A DNA stretch of 64,000 nt, from NCBI GenBank assembly GCA_023053545.1, contig JAKZAN010000007.1, forward strand, positions 1,178,001 to 1,242,000. Direction: 5' to 3'. Under the pieces are notes generated by a model. That model made no database searches and was not told the origin of the DNA. It saw only the letters and a list, made by a program, of their open reading frames with translations. The translations under genes were made by a program, and so were the position numbers. This document shows positions 11,715 through 26,200 of this stretch, one piece after another (position 1 is the first letter of the stretch; every line of letters begins with the position of its first letter). The stretch comes from Lepidurus packardi (Eukaryota > Arthropoda > Branchiopoda > Notostraca > Triopsidae).

Positions 11715-14700
11715 AACTCCCAAGTCTTTTGCCCCGACGTCCCTGCACCTGCAGTGGCTTTCGATCCTTTTTGAGACTATTTTTCTTTCGGCCCCAAATT
11801 TCCCTTGCCTAACTATTACCTGAGCATCACCCGTTCTACCGTTGTTCCGCTTACTCATTATGCAGCTCCTAGAGCGCAACAAAATCACCCCGTAAAAGCG
11901 GAATCCGGGCAATCAAGAGAACGCGCTGTAATAGAGGTTTCCCATATAGCCCTGCGCTGTTTCGCAAAGGATAAGTGGTTCGAGGCAAGCCTGGATATAC
12001 CTGTCCAAGTGTTTCATCAAGTTAGACAATAAAATGCTAAGGCTTTTCCGTTTTTGAAGCGAGCCGCACACTCCTGGGCGTTTTGTAAAACATTCGTTCT
12101 TAACAAATGTATGTGCATCGTGACTGTCATAAAGGACGTAAGCTACTGGTTACACATACAAGGAGACACTTGGACGGAGAACAAGGACTCTACACAATGG
12201 CGTCACAGAGCCAGTTTTTGCTGCTTCGGCACAGCAAAACTCGGTGTTATTTTTGCCAAATAAAGCCAAGGGAATGGGGAAATACATGTTTAATCCAAAT
12301 GTATTCGCCCAAACAAAGTCATACAATTTACCACTCGTCAGGACTTGTTAGGATCAGTGAAGGAACTCCTCCTCCTAATATATGCATGTTTCTATGACCT
12401 TCTTTGACAAAGAATTAAGTCACTGTTGCAAGTTGTCACTGGCTTTGGTGCTGTCTTTCAACTTTTTGGCAATTAGACAAACAGGACTAGATTACGATGA
12501 CCCAAACTTGCGCGTGTTTCTGAACGAAAAATGCGAATACAGATAAAAATCAAGCTTCTCTAATGTCAGCGGCTTGGAGGAGGAAGCCGGTTCCGTTTTT
12601 CCGTTTTATGCCGCCTAACGCGGTTATCATGCCCCAGATGGGCAGCCAAAGGAGAGCGACCTTCATGAGTCTGGATTACTAATGAGCCTATGCGCGCACT
12701 AACTTCTAGAAGGTAAGCATGGCGATGTCAGATATTTCGGTGTGCTTTTCTATGTAATACCCACTCAAGGAGTTACGTGTGCGCGCAGCTTCGGTACAAC
12801 CGAAATGTTTCTCAGCTAGTGTATACAAACTTGATTTCATTTGTGAGGAATGGCACAAAAAACTTGGTTGCCACTCTCCCCAAAGCTGCATGGACAGTCT
12901 TGGAAAAAGGAAAATGAGCTGCTCAAGTTCGGGAGACAACCTGAATTTGATCAAGTCAGGAATAATAGAAGACTTGGGTTCTTGATGGCTTCCAGCTACG
13001 AGCTTGGCTGCAGTTACACGTGCCGAGAGGCAGGCATTAGCATAATTGGAATGGGTGGGAAGAGGTAAGGCAACAGGAGCTACTGCAAATTACATACCTT
13101 TACTAAATTACTTTTTATTTTATTTTTCTCTCTTCTCTGCTATATCGTGTCGTTGCTCAAACCGAGTTGTGTCTATGCGTACCGCCTTGAGGAAGCTTTG
13201 GATTATTGTACGTGTGCTTCTGCTTTGCAGCACACACTGCAATGGGCATCGTCTATATAACTCATTTCTTTATCACTCCATAAATGCTGGCTTACTCAGG
13301 CTTGCAACTTTTTTTGCTGACACTGATAAAAAGAAATTTCAGAGGCGAACCGACGGTATAGGACACCATGCTTTCTTGCTTGTTTTAGCGTTCCGCAAAC
13401 GTTCCAAGAATAAGGCTGACTGCCTGCGTGAAAGTATGTCCTCCCCATATCCCGCTGTCATCTTGGCCTAAACCTGTCAAGGTGCATGTGCTCACTGACG
13501 AAACCTACTTCGCTATACCTCTCCTGACACGTTCTTTGGAACATATGCCGGCACAGTATAAACATTCACAAAACGCAGACTCTTATACAAAGCCTTGCCT
13601 TTGAATCATGCCTCCTCAATTTAACCCTATTTTCCATACGTGTATTGAGCATAATTGTAGGTTCACTTGATAGCCCGGGAAAGCGCTGTAGTACTAAACG
13701 CGGGTAAATGCATATCGGATGTACTGCTCCGCAATGCCGGGCCTTAACTAGGAACAACAGCTCAAGTCCGTCACCCCTCTTCGCTTAACGGTTACGGAGA
13801 GGTTCACGCAAACGAACACAACAGCTTTTCAGTCCGATATACATAGATAGTATAGTCCAGTTTCTCTCATCCAGTCAACTTACTAATGCAGGCTGTAATA
13901 GGGTTATAATGCTATGCCGACCAGTTTAGAACCTATTAGAGGGTTTCCAGAATTCGCAGCTCACAGTTGGTTCGTCCTGTTTAGATTAATACAAAAATAC
14001 TCTAAATGGGTTTGTACTCTAGAGCTCGTTAGAGAAAAGACAAAAAAGAGGCTAATGCCTGGACAGTAACGGATAGAGGACAGGAGAAAAGGTTCATTAG
14101 CCAACGCGCTGCCCACTGTAGGAAGCAGACACGTGATCTGTTACGTGATAATGTCGTAGATTTATGAGATGAGTCAGTCGCTATTTTTCCCGACAGCCAC
14201 TTCGTCTTCGGCAATTTCAATGTCAGAGCAATAGAATTACCTCGGCAGGAGCTCACATTTTGCCCCATATTTTGATTACATACCTTGAGAAATAAAGAAC
14301 ACCAAACCTTCTTTCTCTTGCCTTTCCACAGAACAAACTAAAGTTCCATTACCAACCGAATTGCACCCTGCAGGACACTGAACGTGTAAGCAAAGGGTAC
14401 ACAAAGCAGAGCAAAAACTAAAACTCAATCTCAGCCACAATGAATTTCAATCCATCAACGCTTTTTCAACCTCCCAATAAAAAAAGACGAGTAGATTAAA
14501 AAAAGCATTAATAGAATAGGAGCTTGACAAAGCTAAAGTAAAGTACAGTGTTGATGCAAAGAAAAACTCCTTTGAACTATATTTCAACTACTTTACTTCA
14601 ATGAAGGAAATTCGTGAAATAACCCATGAAAATTTTTAATTAATTTTAAATGATCGATTATTAACATTTAGAATCCAGTACTGTTTCTTGCGGTAATTAG

Positions 14701-14803
14701 TTAAATTGTTTTGAGATTTTATACCTTGCAATTCTGGAATTCAACACAGTCTAGTTTCAACATTTCAAGCGAATTAGAATTCAGTACCAAACGGTAGGAA
14801 ATT

Positions 14804-14987
14804 ATGTTACAAAATGGCAGAATACCACATTTCGAGTAGACTAACATGTTAGAAAATAAAAATAATTATAATAAAAATAATATAATTAATAAATATATAC
14901 TAAAAACAAAAAATAATTAATAAAAAAATTAAATATAATTAAAATGTTAGAAAATAGCAGAATACCACATCTCCAGTAGACTAATAT
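14804..14987. repeat. AT-rich island between two copies of a 44-bp direct repeat
   Basis: Copies at 14804-14847 and 14944-14987 match at 39 of 44 positions (shared core GCAGAATACCACAT). The 96 bp between them are almost pure A/T, made of AATAAT-like units. Confidence 0.75.
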
Positions 14988-15968
14988 TGAAAAATGCCGA
15001 ACTCTTACTTCATTGACGGTCTACAATAGGTAGCCCAAGTCTTCAGTGACTATAGAACGGCACAACGACAGAGGAATCGACAAAACAAAAAAAAAAGAAA
15101 TCCATAAAAAATAAAGAAATTCGGCACCCAGAGACAAAGGTCAGTCTAAAGGAATACCCCTACACCATCAGTAGGCTTTTTAAAGTTTATTTGAAGCTCC
15201 GCCGAGCATAAAGGTGCAGCCGATCGACGCAACTTGAAAGACTTGAGAAAAGAGCCAGGTGATGGAAACTCGGAGCAAAATGGTGGAAATTAATCATGCG
15301 CTACAATTGGATATTAATCACGCTAGTAACAGGGACTTCTCTTTTGCGTTTTGGCTGCTTTTAATGACCATGGTATCTCATCACCACACAACAGGACACT
15401 CATTTTCAAGCTTAGGCCAAGGGTTGGCACGATAAGAAGGGGTACAAACAAAAATGGAAGGGCCTGTGTTGGCTTTTCAAGTTCCTGAATTAAGAACTTG
15501 TGCCCCCCTGTGGTGGCACACCGTTTGTCTTAAATAAGGTTTCCACAAAGTAAAACCGATTTTTTTTTGCTTTAAACAATAATCAGTCTGTGCCGCGCTT
15601 TAAAAGTTAAGACTAAAGAGCATACCAGTGTATGGCCAATTGAGCGCGAATTCAAGCACGGATGACTAACCCATTTCGGCCTACATTCATAGATACGATA
15701 ACCCCTTTTTGTAAAGTACCATCTACCCTGTATTATCTACCCTGTATAAAGTACTATCTTTTCAGTTTACAGGGTTGGGTATACTTTTTTCTTCACCCTC
15801 ATTACCTGCTGCATTCAGTACTTAACACTACTGCTCCAGGTTGAATAACGGAGTCCCACTCCAACCACTAAACCCAGCGAACTTCTCTCCCTAAGCTTTT
15901 CTTTCTCTCTCTACATGCGCAACCCGGAATGCACACAACAGTCGTGTTACAAAAAGGAACGTTGTGGA

Positions 15969-16016
15969 AAAGGGTAACATTGGTTATTTTTTAAAAAATA
16001 ACCAAAATTACCCTTT
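15969..16016. repeat. Near-perfect 48-bp palindrome without loop
   Basis: The two 24-base arms (15969-15992 and 15993-16016) are reverse complements at 22 of 24 positions and meet with no spacer. Arm pattern: AAAGGGTAA, a two-base mismatch, then TTGGTTATTTTTT. Confidence 0.85.
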
Positions 16017-17532
16017 GCAAGATGTTTCTGAAGTGCAGGTAAACTTGCTAATGCAGCCAGAAAGAGGAAGACAGGACAAAACCATGCTTCTATAGCATCA
16101 TCGTATGGATAACGTAAGCTTTCATAAGCTTTTGTAGTTTTGTGTAGATACCTCCGTGCGCGTTGATGGATTTGGCTCATCCATCAACATCCGACGATAA
16201 AACCAGCTACATTATTCTACGGCATAATGTTAAGCACCAAAAAGGAGCCAGTTTTTCGTTCACACAAAGATTTCAAGTACGCAAACACTGCATTGTGCAC
16301 GCTACCAACAATATTTTTTTGTCGTGGGGACTTTCAAATTAATTATTAGTGATCCGTCTCACGACGTGAGCAAAAGCCACGAGGAAACATTTGAACACCC
16401 AAATACGAAACGTTTGCATTATATCAGATCTTGGGAATTTCATTTCCAACCACGGATAGGTGCTACAAAACGGTTGCTAAAGCACATCAAATCATTGCAA
16501 ACTCTAATAGCAGTGATTGAGAGCGTGTAAGACGTTGAAAAGGTTGTGTTTAAACTTCCTTTTCATTCAATGGCATTTGGATATGCACGAAAAGGGAAAT
16601 TAGAGGAAAACGAAAACTTGGAAAGAAAAGCCCAAACCATACGCGGACACAAAGTATAAGGAGTCAGGGTTTTTTATATCAAATTTTACCGTGTTATTTA
16701 TTTGATAGTGAACTGTAAAGCTCTCGTGAGTCCCTGGCTACCTGGCTAAACATTGCACGGCTCATAAATCCGTCGCATGGGCTTTGGGAAGAGAAGCCGC
16801 CACTTTCAATAGAAGCGACCACATCCACCCATAAGCCCAAGGCCCTGGTTTGGGCTTTTGGCTGCATCATTGACGCTTTTTCTAACTAGTATTGCAGTCC
16901 TCTGCTACCACAAACTAAGAGTTTTCTCTTGACGTCAATCTTTCTCTTCGTTTACCCGCGGAATTTCGACACATTTTCGCTCCCCAGCTTAACACAAGCA
17001 GCCACGGTCGACAAGCAACTTTGGAAAAAGTGCTGCAACTATCGTTTATTCAACCCAAAGTACAAATTACGCTCATGGTCCTTTTGAAAAAAGGAGAAAG
17101 AAACAATACCAGTCTCCTCCCTAGCGGCTTTAGAATAAGTAGCTTTTTTACACCCTTTTTACATGAAATGTGTGTTGCGTCTACAACAAATCACGCTGCC
17201 CTGTAATTAACTTCTGCTTTAACAAGTTTTCGCAGCAGCAGCCTCCCTGATGAGCACAACTTGTGAAATAAAGGATAAAGTTATAAAACTGCAGCCAACC
17301 TGCTTTAAAACCCGCGCCGGGACAGCTGAGGAGTGATAAAAAACCAAACCTTCATTAAACAAGCTCCCCGGATGGACGAAGAAAACCTCATCCCCTCTCT
17401 AAGCTAACCGCTATATATTCACGGCCCACACTCGTAATGCTTCAACCAAGTTCAGGACTTTTTCGACTTCAGTTTACAGCGATTTCCCTGCAAAACTTTC
17501 TTTTATAGCTTCCTTTATATTAAACTCCTTAA

Positions 17533-17596
17533 TATATCTATATCTATATCAATATCTGTATCTATATCTATATCTATATATGTATATAGATATATA
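17533..17596. repeat. TATATC microsatellite
   Basis: Imperfect tandem TATATC/TATC units with one internal inversion to TATAGATATA near the right end, so the block can also fold back on itself. Confidence 0.8.
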
Positions 17597-17698
17597 CCCC
17601 CTGATGTGTTGCAGCTTGAAAGTTTAGCCCTGGGCAGATCAAGACAGCGAGGAAAACCGGTAGGGTACTGTAATTTATGTCAATATGGGCAATTATTT

Positions 17699-17708
17699 GG
17701 GGGGGGGG
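17699..17708. repeat. Poly-G run (10 G)
   Basis: Ten consecutive G, unusual in an AT-rich intergenic setting. The length may be uncertain because of sequencing error at homopolymers. Confidence 0.7.
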
Positions 17709-20700
17709 TAAGACTGACATTAAATTAAGATATTTACCCTACAAAACTCCTGGACACTGTAAAATTTAACTGAACTGCAACGCAAATTATAGGATAAAAC
17801 CCTTCGTTTCTCAAATTGGGTATAGTTGAATATTTTTGCTATTTTTTTTCAAATCGTAGATTGCAGAGTCTTTCATATCAGAGTTATTTTTTTAGCCGTC
17901 ATGAGGCTGAGGCTGAACTTGCTTGAGAACACGACAAAACAGGTAGAGATTTGCTTGGCTAGCTCTTTAGTCCCAGAGAAAGGACTGCATATTAGTTGCA
18001 GCATCCTGCGCTTTTTGGACAGCCCCAAAGTTAAAGCCTTTTCAAGCCCATGAATCATAATCTACCTTCAAGTAGCTATGATGGCTTGACTATTCAGCTT
18101 TTAGGTGTACACTCTGTAATGGAATTAATGGCGCGGACAGAGGCAGCTCCTTTTACAAGGCAGCAAAAAAAAACGAAAAAAAACATGTATAGAATGGTAA
18201 AAAAAAATGCCATGTTTAGGATGTAACGGCAACAGATCAAGTTCTCTTTTTTGGTAGAGTGGCATCAGCATTCAGCATTCTAAATACGAGCCAGATTAAA
18301 CTGAAAAGGTCTGGAGACCAATGCATCGCATCACAAAATGATGGGAAACGTTCAAGAAAGCGAGTGAAGCGTGATCAAAAGTCATCAAGTGTTAGACCAT
18401 AGGCAGCACTTAGAATCCTTACTTATTACTTTTTGCCCCGCTATGTATTGAAGAGTTAAGACAGAAGTGACGGCTGCTGGGTTTGTTCGCCTTCCCTTTT
18501 TCTTTTTTTTTTACACTCACTAGAAACATGGATTTGCATCCTCAAGTAATTCATTCGTTTAAATGAAACGGTATAAAAGTTGCGGCTTCTACAAGAAATG
18601 CACTGCATACTAGAAGGTATAAAGGCGATGAAAGCCCAGTCGTAAATCAAGCTTGTTGGATAGAAATGCGAGATACTGCACATAATATACACACAATACA
18701 TCCTGCCAGGTTTTCCAGTTAGCTTGATCACGCACATGCAAATTCAAAATCAGACTCGTAATTTTTCACCGAGAATGGGTTCTCTTCCATATCACCAGTG
18801 AAAATTAATACCCCGGTTATTCATCCCATTATGTTTTTTCATCTCCGCGGATACACATCATACAACAACCCTGTACGTAACATGTTGCAGTAACAAATCA
18901 AACCGTTTTCCCTGACTGTCCCAAACCTGTGTTCCCGTAAAGTTGCTCGCTCTACCCAATCTACGAATGAGTTAGTGTGTTTGTTATTAAAGTTCTGAAT
19001 CTGTAATTCAAGAACTAGATTTGTCATCGCTGTCCAATAATAAAAGGAAGCCATCTTAGAGCCGATAATCGCACTAAGAATTGCTTTCACAGATAACTTT
19101 TCTTTCAATTGTATAGTATTGGTGCGACGTGGTAGAAAGCTTGTACTCTTTTTTCCCGATGTATACACCCAAAAACAAACCCAAGAAAAAAAACGGAGCG
19201 GAATGTAGGCTTTGCATCCCAAAAAGACTTTTACGCGAAATTGGGTGAAAAGACGTGGTTTAGACGCGATTTGTCACCCAGAGTCAAATTCGACGCGGTC
19301 TTTAATGACAAGGCATACTGACGAAAGGTGCTGGCTGCTGGGTCTTGTGGTCGCGGTCACGGCCCGATCTTGGCGCCGATGACTCTACTCCCGCACGACA
19401 CCCTTCATTATGCAAAGTAAATAAAACTGCACCAGAGAAAAGCACTCAAATAGGACCATTGGAAACCAATTTCCTCGCAGAAACCCCTTTGAAAATCAAG
19501 TGACTTTGGCTCCAGCATTTCGCATGGCTGATCAACCGGATGAGTGCGTCGCAGCGTGGAACCCCCGAATCATCGGAAAGCGTTCTCATTGGGAGAGACT
19601 CGAGCGGCGCCAGCGACGTCGCAGTCCACGGTTTTTTGTCCTTTTGCCTCGCACCCCCGCCTTCGCTTGTTACAATATTTCTCGCCTAGCATTGGCAAGC
19701 TCGACAAACCTATGAGACCCAGACCGTACTACCACTATTGTACGCTTCTACTTTGAAAATGGGCTTCTCAATAACTGAACAAAGGGAAGCAGGTGACGTG
19801 CACTTCGGGAAACAGGGCAGTTGCTACTTCTTGTTGGCTAGCTTAGACTACCTCCGCTCCCGAAACTCGACAACAATTGTCTTTCCTTGCACCGTTCCAC
19901 AAGAACCCCCTTTCTATGGCTAATCACTAATGAGAATCGATAGCGATGATAATACACCATTCTGACTAGAATAGTTTTCCGGCCTAGCTTTCTGGGGAAA
20001 GCGAGAAGGAGAGGGGGAGAGAGAGAATGAAGAACGAGAGAAAAGCGGGTGACATGCATTCAACTCTGTTGATGGGTCCGTCAATTGTTCATTTGGGTCG
20101 CCGTTTATGCCCAGACAATTACACATACAAAAGTGGACCTAGTGCAGTCGAAAAGGCGTCCAATATTTTCACTGTTGTGATTCTGTAACAATGAATAATA
20201 ATTATCCGTCACATAGCCAAATACACGAGCTCATCGAAACAGTTGCTGGGCTGAAAAAATAACTCTTTTTCGTCAGCTTTTTAGAACTGAACCAAAATAA
20301 AAAAGACTTTAGTTGATCTACTAAACCGGAATTTAAAATAGAAAACTACTGGAACACGTTCACACGAATTGAAGCCGTGCGTTGTATATCCATTATTTTT
20401 ATTAATCCTATTGATCACACCATTTGTGCCGCCAAGAACTTCCGCGTTCAGCTAGAAAGGCATAGAAATAAGATTGAAATGAGCCTGCAGAATTAAGTGT
20501 CAACAACTGGTGCTTATTCCAACAAATAAATAACGGACTTAATCCGGCTCTTAGTTTCCACGGAAAAAGGAAAAGGTTATATAAACTTGGGCTGTTGTTC
20601 CGATTTTAATAAAAGAAAAAAAGCCATTAGTTAGGTACTTCTAAGACTATAAACAACGGCTCGACCTGGTTATAGCAGGCTGAAAAATTGCTGTTTACAC

Positions 20701-23105
20701 ATATCCCATTTCCGACTCATTGTAATGCATTACATCGCGCTACCAAAACCAACACCGCCTGGGCTTGAAGGACCACTGACCGTATACCTGCCTATACAGC
20801 CCCCCTCCATTAACTTGTCTTTTGTCACCTTTAAATCCCCGGCTAAGTGGCAATGACAATATGGACTACACCCCATGCCAGCTATTACTCGCTACCTAAA
20901 CTGACGCTTCCGCTCCGCGTAGATGTACCACTTCATGAAGTACAGAAGACATGTACTGTACACACATGATGCGCGAGTATATCACCATTGTAACTACTAA
21001 AATCACCTCTGTTCCACCGTGAAGCTCACCCACACACGATATGGTGCCTGGTACCTGTTCTACCAATCAAGAAAAGGTAAAATTTAGATGGAAGTCTAAT
21101 TCTCTAGTGTAAAAATGGAATTATGTATGGAACTGTTGAAATGTTCCGACGTAGAAATGTGTAATAATGCAAACAAAACATAGTAAACGGCATTACGATT
21201 ATAGAAAATTGCGCAGGACATACTTAGGTATATTTATTGGAAATTTAGGGGAATTTTCAAAAGTGTAACCTTCATAAGAGTACTCAAACAAGACTGTGTA
21301 ACCTAGCCGGCAGTTATTTCAACGACGGCTGTTTGCATGTATACGGTCTGCATTGAAAAGAGACACACAGGCTTTATGTCTGAAGAAGAGTCACTCTGAT
21401 TGTGGTTGTATAACAAGCATCAAATTCAGAACCTTTCTTAGCCCACTACGCAGCAAGTCTTTATATTTCCACGGCTCCAGGTAAAGCTTGCTCCCTTGGT
21501 TCTCTTATAGACTTACGGTATACCATTTATCAAACCTGAGGCAGAACAGAAATAAGAAGTCTTCAATCCTAGTGATCAACAATGATGCTTGCCTGCTTTA
21601 TGTGAGTGCTGACTTGCACACTTTCAATCAGCCTTATTTTGCCGAGGATTTCAAAGTTTAGAGATAATAGCGAGCATATTTCGAACCTACAACTCAGTCG
21701 AAGCAACCCAGCACAAAAAGTCTATAGGAACTTCGTGTGGTCCATCTTTCAATATTATACACAACCATTTCAAACATCAGCCCTAACTGCCTATTTGATG
21801 TGAGTTTTTTTATTTGGGGTGATTTGATATAAAAAGGCGTCTGATAATAGCCAATGTATAGATTATCTGGGTAAAAATCATTCAAAATCAAAAAAGTAAA
21901 ATTTAAAATTTAGAAAAAGATTTGCTGTTTGGGGATACAAGTGGGGACTAGCCTGTTGGTTAAATGGCATCCTCTAAACCATTTTTTTTTTAGTATTGAG
22001 ACGGTTTTTACAGAATACGCTAGCGGACTAAGGATGATGGGGCATTCTCATCACCATGAGTGGCTTGTTCACGCAGTCTATACAGCAGCAACCGAGCTTC
22101 TTCTCAGAAGTGGCAACCGCTCCGAATATAATTTTACACCTGCGAGCTATATGGAACAAAAACGACAGCCCAAGACAACAATAAAAATGAAATAATTTTT
22201 CTGAAGGTAAGTTTTTCGACTTTTTTTTTCATTGTGTGAATGATAGTACACTTCAGTACATTTGATCACAGCGTTAAACGTGTGCTCTTCGTCACTGTAC
22301 TTTCGGAAAGACTTTATCATGTGATTTTGATCTCAATCTTGTATGGTAGGCAGTCGAAGGGCGTTTGCACTGGCGACCAGGTTCCATTTTACAAGTTCAA
22401 CCACTCTCAAGAACCTTTCTCTTATTCATAAGACTGGCAAAACGTCTTCTAAAACAGAACATCCGGAGAGGACATCACAGGCCAGTCAAACTGATGAATA
22501 TCTTAATTGAAAGCTTAAACGCTTAACCGCGAACTTCGAAATTCCTACATAAACGACTTTTAGCAAAACCTGCACTTCGGCTAGGACACTTCAATTCTTT
22601 CCTTCCTTACTTTCTTCCCTGTGAGGCAGTGGAACAATGAAAATTTGACGACTGAGGTAAACGGTAGAACTATGTGAAGTGGTAAAACAAGTTTTCATCG
22701 AAAAGCACCTGGACTTGAAAGAACGCCACATAAGTCATCGGATTGATGACAACGAGTCCCTTACTTACAATTCTTATTAAATATAGACTACCTTGACAGT
22801 GAAGTCCATAATTCTTCATTGAGTCAGAGCCAAACGTTAGATGGACGGAAAGGAGAACTAATCGCATCGTTTCTAAATTACTCAGGTGACGGTAACATGA
22901 CAGTGTAATTGGACTTGGGATTCAATAGTTCCTTTATTCAGGTTACAGACTTACTGGCTGCTGGAAACTGCCGACTTGAATGACTTAGGGGTGCTAGCAT
23001 AATGATAGGGACAGAAGGTGGGCAGTGAAATGATTTGTCATGACTCTAAGACTGTTAGGATAACCGACTCGGTGGTTGGATATTTCCCTTTACAAACTAC
23101 ATTTA

Positions 23106-23147
23106 AGTTATTCAATCTCTCAAGCTAGCTTGAGAGATTGAATAACT
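23106..23147. repeat. Perfect 42-bp palindrome, no loop
   Basis: Arms 23106-23126 and 23127-23147 are exact reverse complements of 21 bases with no spacer, centred on AAGCTAGCTT. A third copy of the right-arm sequence GAGAGATTGAATAA follows directly at 23150-23163. Confidence 0.92.
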
Positions 23148-23161
23148 ATGAGAGATTGAAT

Positions 23162-23205
23162 AATTATACATGTACTTTGCCAGCTGGCAAAGTACATGTA
23201 TAATT
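23162..23205. repeat. Perfect 44-bp palindrome, no loop
   Basis: Arms 23162-23183 and 23184-23205 are exact reverse complements of 22 bases with no spacer, centred on GCCAGCTGGC. It starts 14 bp after the preceding palindrome. Confidence 0.92.
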
Positions 23206-26200
23206 CAGTTAATAACGCTACCTAATTATGCACTTGAAAAGTTGGTAATTCATACGTTTTACTATATCTTTTATCTAGTGTTCATCTGACTGTCATCAAT
23301 AATCCCTTCACAAGTAGTACATACTGTTGAAGCTACGCATATTTCGCATAAGACTTTTAGTGCTGTGTCAGCTTGCAAAATTTTCCCACACTTGTCGCAT
23401 TTGTGTTTGAATCTTCCTTATAATCAATCGTTAACCGGATAATCTAAGCCATTACTGTCATGAATCAGAAGATTTTGCGTCCTTCTAGTCGATATGAAAG
23501 CAGTTTTCAGCTACAAAAAGTGAAGCAGGATCAGGCTGGCACAACAAAGGCCTTTTTTACGAACACAGCATTGAATTGCCGCGAAGGTTGGAACCGAAAT
23601 ATTCAAGGAAAGCTTGCTACAGCCATCTAGTGTTAGAAGCGGAAGACAGAGTCCATAACATAATGTTCGAACCAATACGGGAAGTAAACCGAGTTGGACC
23701 GACTAACATTTCAACTCCAATAACAATAAAAGCAACACAGCTCAAAATTTGCACAGTCTATTATCTGCCCATTCTATGTACCTTGTACCTATCGTATGTA
23801 CCTTCTGTTTACGTCGTGTTTACCTTGTTATTGTATGCCAATAGATTACGGGAGAAAAATCTCAGTGCTTGAAGAAAACACGAATTATAGTTTATATGAC
23901 TTGGAATCTGCCTAAATTATCTAACTGGATACTTGGTTATTCTCTAAGCCAAAATAGGCTTGATAGATCGCACGTAAAAAAATATCCGTTTTCTTTTATT
24001 ATCTCTACACATAAACTTTGAAATCGTACAGATAATTTACGACCCGGACGACTTAGTCTTAAGGACGACAGTTTGCTGTGGAAGACCTGGGCCAGAGGTG
24101 TTCAGAAAGAATTATGATAAACGACTATGGGTTGCAGCGATGCATAGCTAAAAGACGTAGGAGAGCCCTCCTGTCCGATATATGTTAGCGGCTATGCGGG
24201 GCTCAACTTGGTTGGGCAACACACAAAACATGTCGGAAGCCACATATTTAGGGGGAAGGTATCAGGGGAGCCTGGCATCGACACAAATTACGACCTCATT
24301 TGCCCACAACAGCCTATTGAAGTTCCGTGGCTAGCATAACAACCACATCTGGGATCGCTACTTCTGGATGCAAAGCGGCAACTCGTGAAAAGCCTTGTTG
24401 GATAACCTGCACACTTTCCGAGTCGGACTGAACCCCTTTCTATTGCCACCTATTGTAACGCAACCACAAACGCTTATTTTACTCCCTTTCTCGCTCTTCA
24501 TTAGCTATCGGCAATAGAGAGAGAGAGAAAAAAAAGGAGGAAAAATCGCCTACAAAACGTACGAAAATGTCTCAACTGACACCTGTGCTTTTCAAGCAGA
24601 ATGTTCCCGTATCTGACGTGGAAACAGAGACAAAGCCAACAAGTATAGGGAGTGTGTGTATTCTTCGTGACAGTACAACGCCAAGCATATCGTATGTTAT
24701 GCCAGAACGACAAAAAGACACGCTGCTACCGTTCCAGTCCTAAGCAGCCATAAAGGATTGGGTATCTATGCATTCTGACAAGTCGATGTTCGTATTAGAT
24801 GTCAGATAGACAGTAAGAGCTTCTTGCATGCACGTAGACCAAAAAGGTACAGTACCCAATGCAAAGAGACTAACCTACCATCAATACACAAGTGTATTCC
24901 CTTTCAGCGTCCCTGGAAATGTATGAGTAATATTTTGTCGGGTGTTGATAATGGACCATGGACTACTATATTTTGGCACCTAAAAAGATAAATTGGGTTG
25001 GCTATATGTTGCATGATGGATGATTTCGTCTCACTTTACATCTCTTTATATAAAGCACTTGCGCTGAATTCCGTTTCCGGGAATTCAAGTGAAATCTTCT
25101 AACCCTGTATTCGTTTTTTTTTTTTAAACAGGAGAAATGGAGTAGCTATTTGGTTGTAAACGCAAACCACGGAGTAATCCTTGTTGCGCACACCAATCAA
25201 CCCTGCTATTGTTGCCCATGAGGTGAAGCTTGATGAAGGAAAACAAAATAAAAACATGTACCGGCACAAAGCTGTTCAACAAAGTAGTTTAGATAGCTTG
25301 AGGTTGGTCACAATAAAACACCCGACATTAAATTGCTGACAGACTATATGATACTAACTGCAAATGTCAAGTCAGAAGCGACACATCAGCAAAAGAACCT
25401 GGTCAAGCAATTGTTTCCCATTTATACTAAAATACTGAGACACGTCGGTGACAGCTGCTCGGGAAGCGAGGAAATTGTATCAGTGTGACTGTAGTTCGGT
25501 ATCCTTCTGTTAGTTTTGCCCCCAAAGCCCTTCTATAAATGCATGTCATTACCTATTCCAGTAATAAGCTTTCCATCAGTGTAATGAATTCCTGGCATTC
25601 GAAAGTCTTTACAAACTTTTTTTCTTCTTTTCTCGAAAGCCAAAGAACGTGCATTTCTCTCCAAACTGCTGCGCTGCATTGGCTTTTACATCAGTGCTGT
25701 CTTTTCTCTTCGTTGCTTCTTTTTCTCTTTCTTATAAGATCAGCAGTCTAACGAAAATCTCAAAAGCATCCTCTTATGTGGGAAGAACGAATCAATGGAC
25801 AAACATGAAAGATTACAGTCTTCAAACACGGTTATCCCGAACAGAAAAAAAAAAGAAAAAAAAAAGATTGTCAAGCCCGGGCAAAGCAATGGTTCCTAAT
25901 TATTACTTTCGAGAGACCAGATTGAAGCAAAAATCTTCGGGTTTGGGTTCAGTTTTTCCTATCTTCAAGTTTCTCTACTCCCTTTCTCTGTCTCCGTTCC
26001 CGTTGCATTGCTAACGTTTTGACAGATGAACGCTGACATCCTTGGGGTTTCGCGAACAAACCTAACCTAACAAGGTACGACCGGTGACGGTCCCTAGGAG
26101 ACTTCGATAGGAGACGTTACTCGGCTGCTACGGGGCACGGCCCCAAGAAAAGGATGATGCTGATGTGCAAAGCATTAGAAAAAATGTTAACTCCTCCACA

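Noticed and set aside
12171-12193. Similarity to the miR-184 start (TGGACGGAGAAC)
   Set aside because: The second half differs and no complementary star arm was found within hairpin distance.
13046-13471. 141-codon frame on plus strand
   Set aside because: Opens with TTG rather than ATG, shows no domain, and its composition is as expected for a random frame.
26040-26110. Second copy of the foldback element suggested by CCTAACCTAAC at about 26060
   Set aside because: Only the short repeat is shared; none of the arm landmarks are present.
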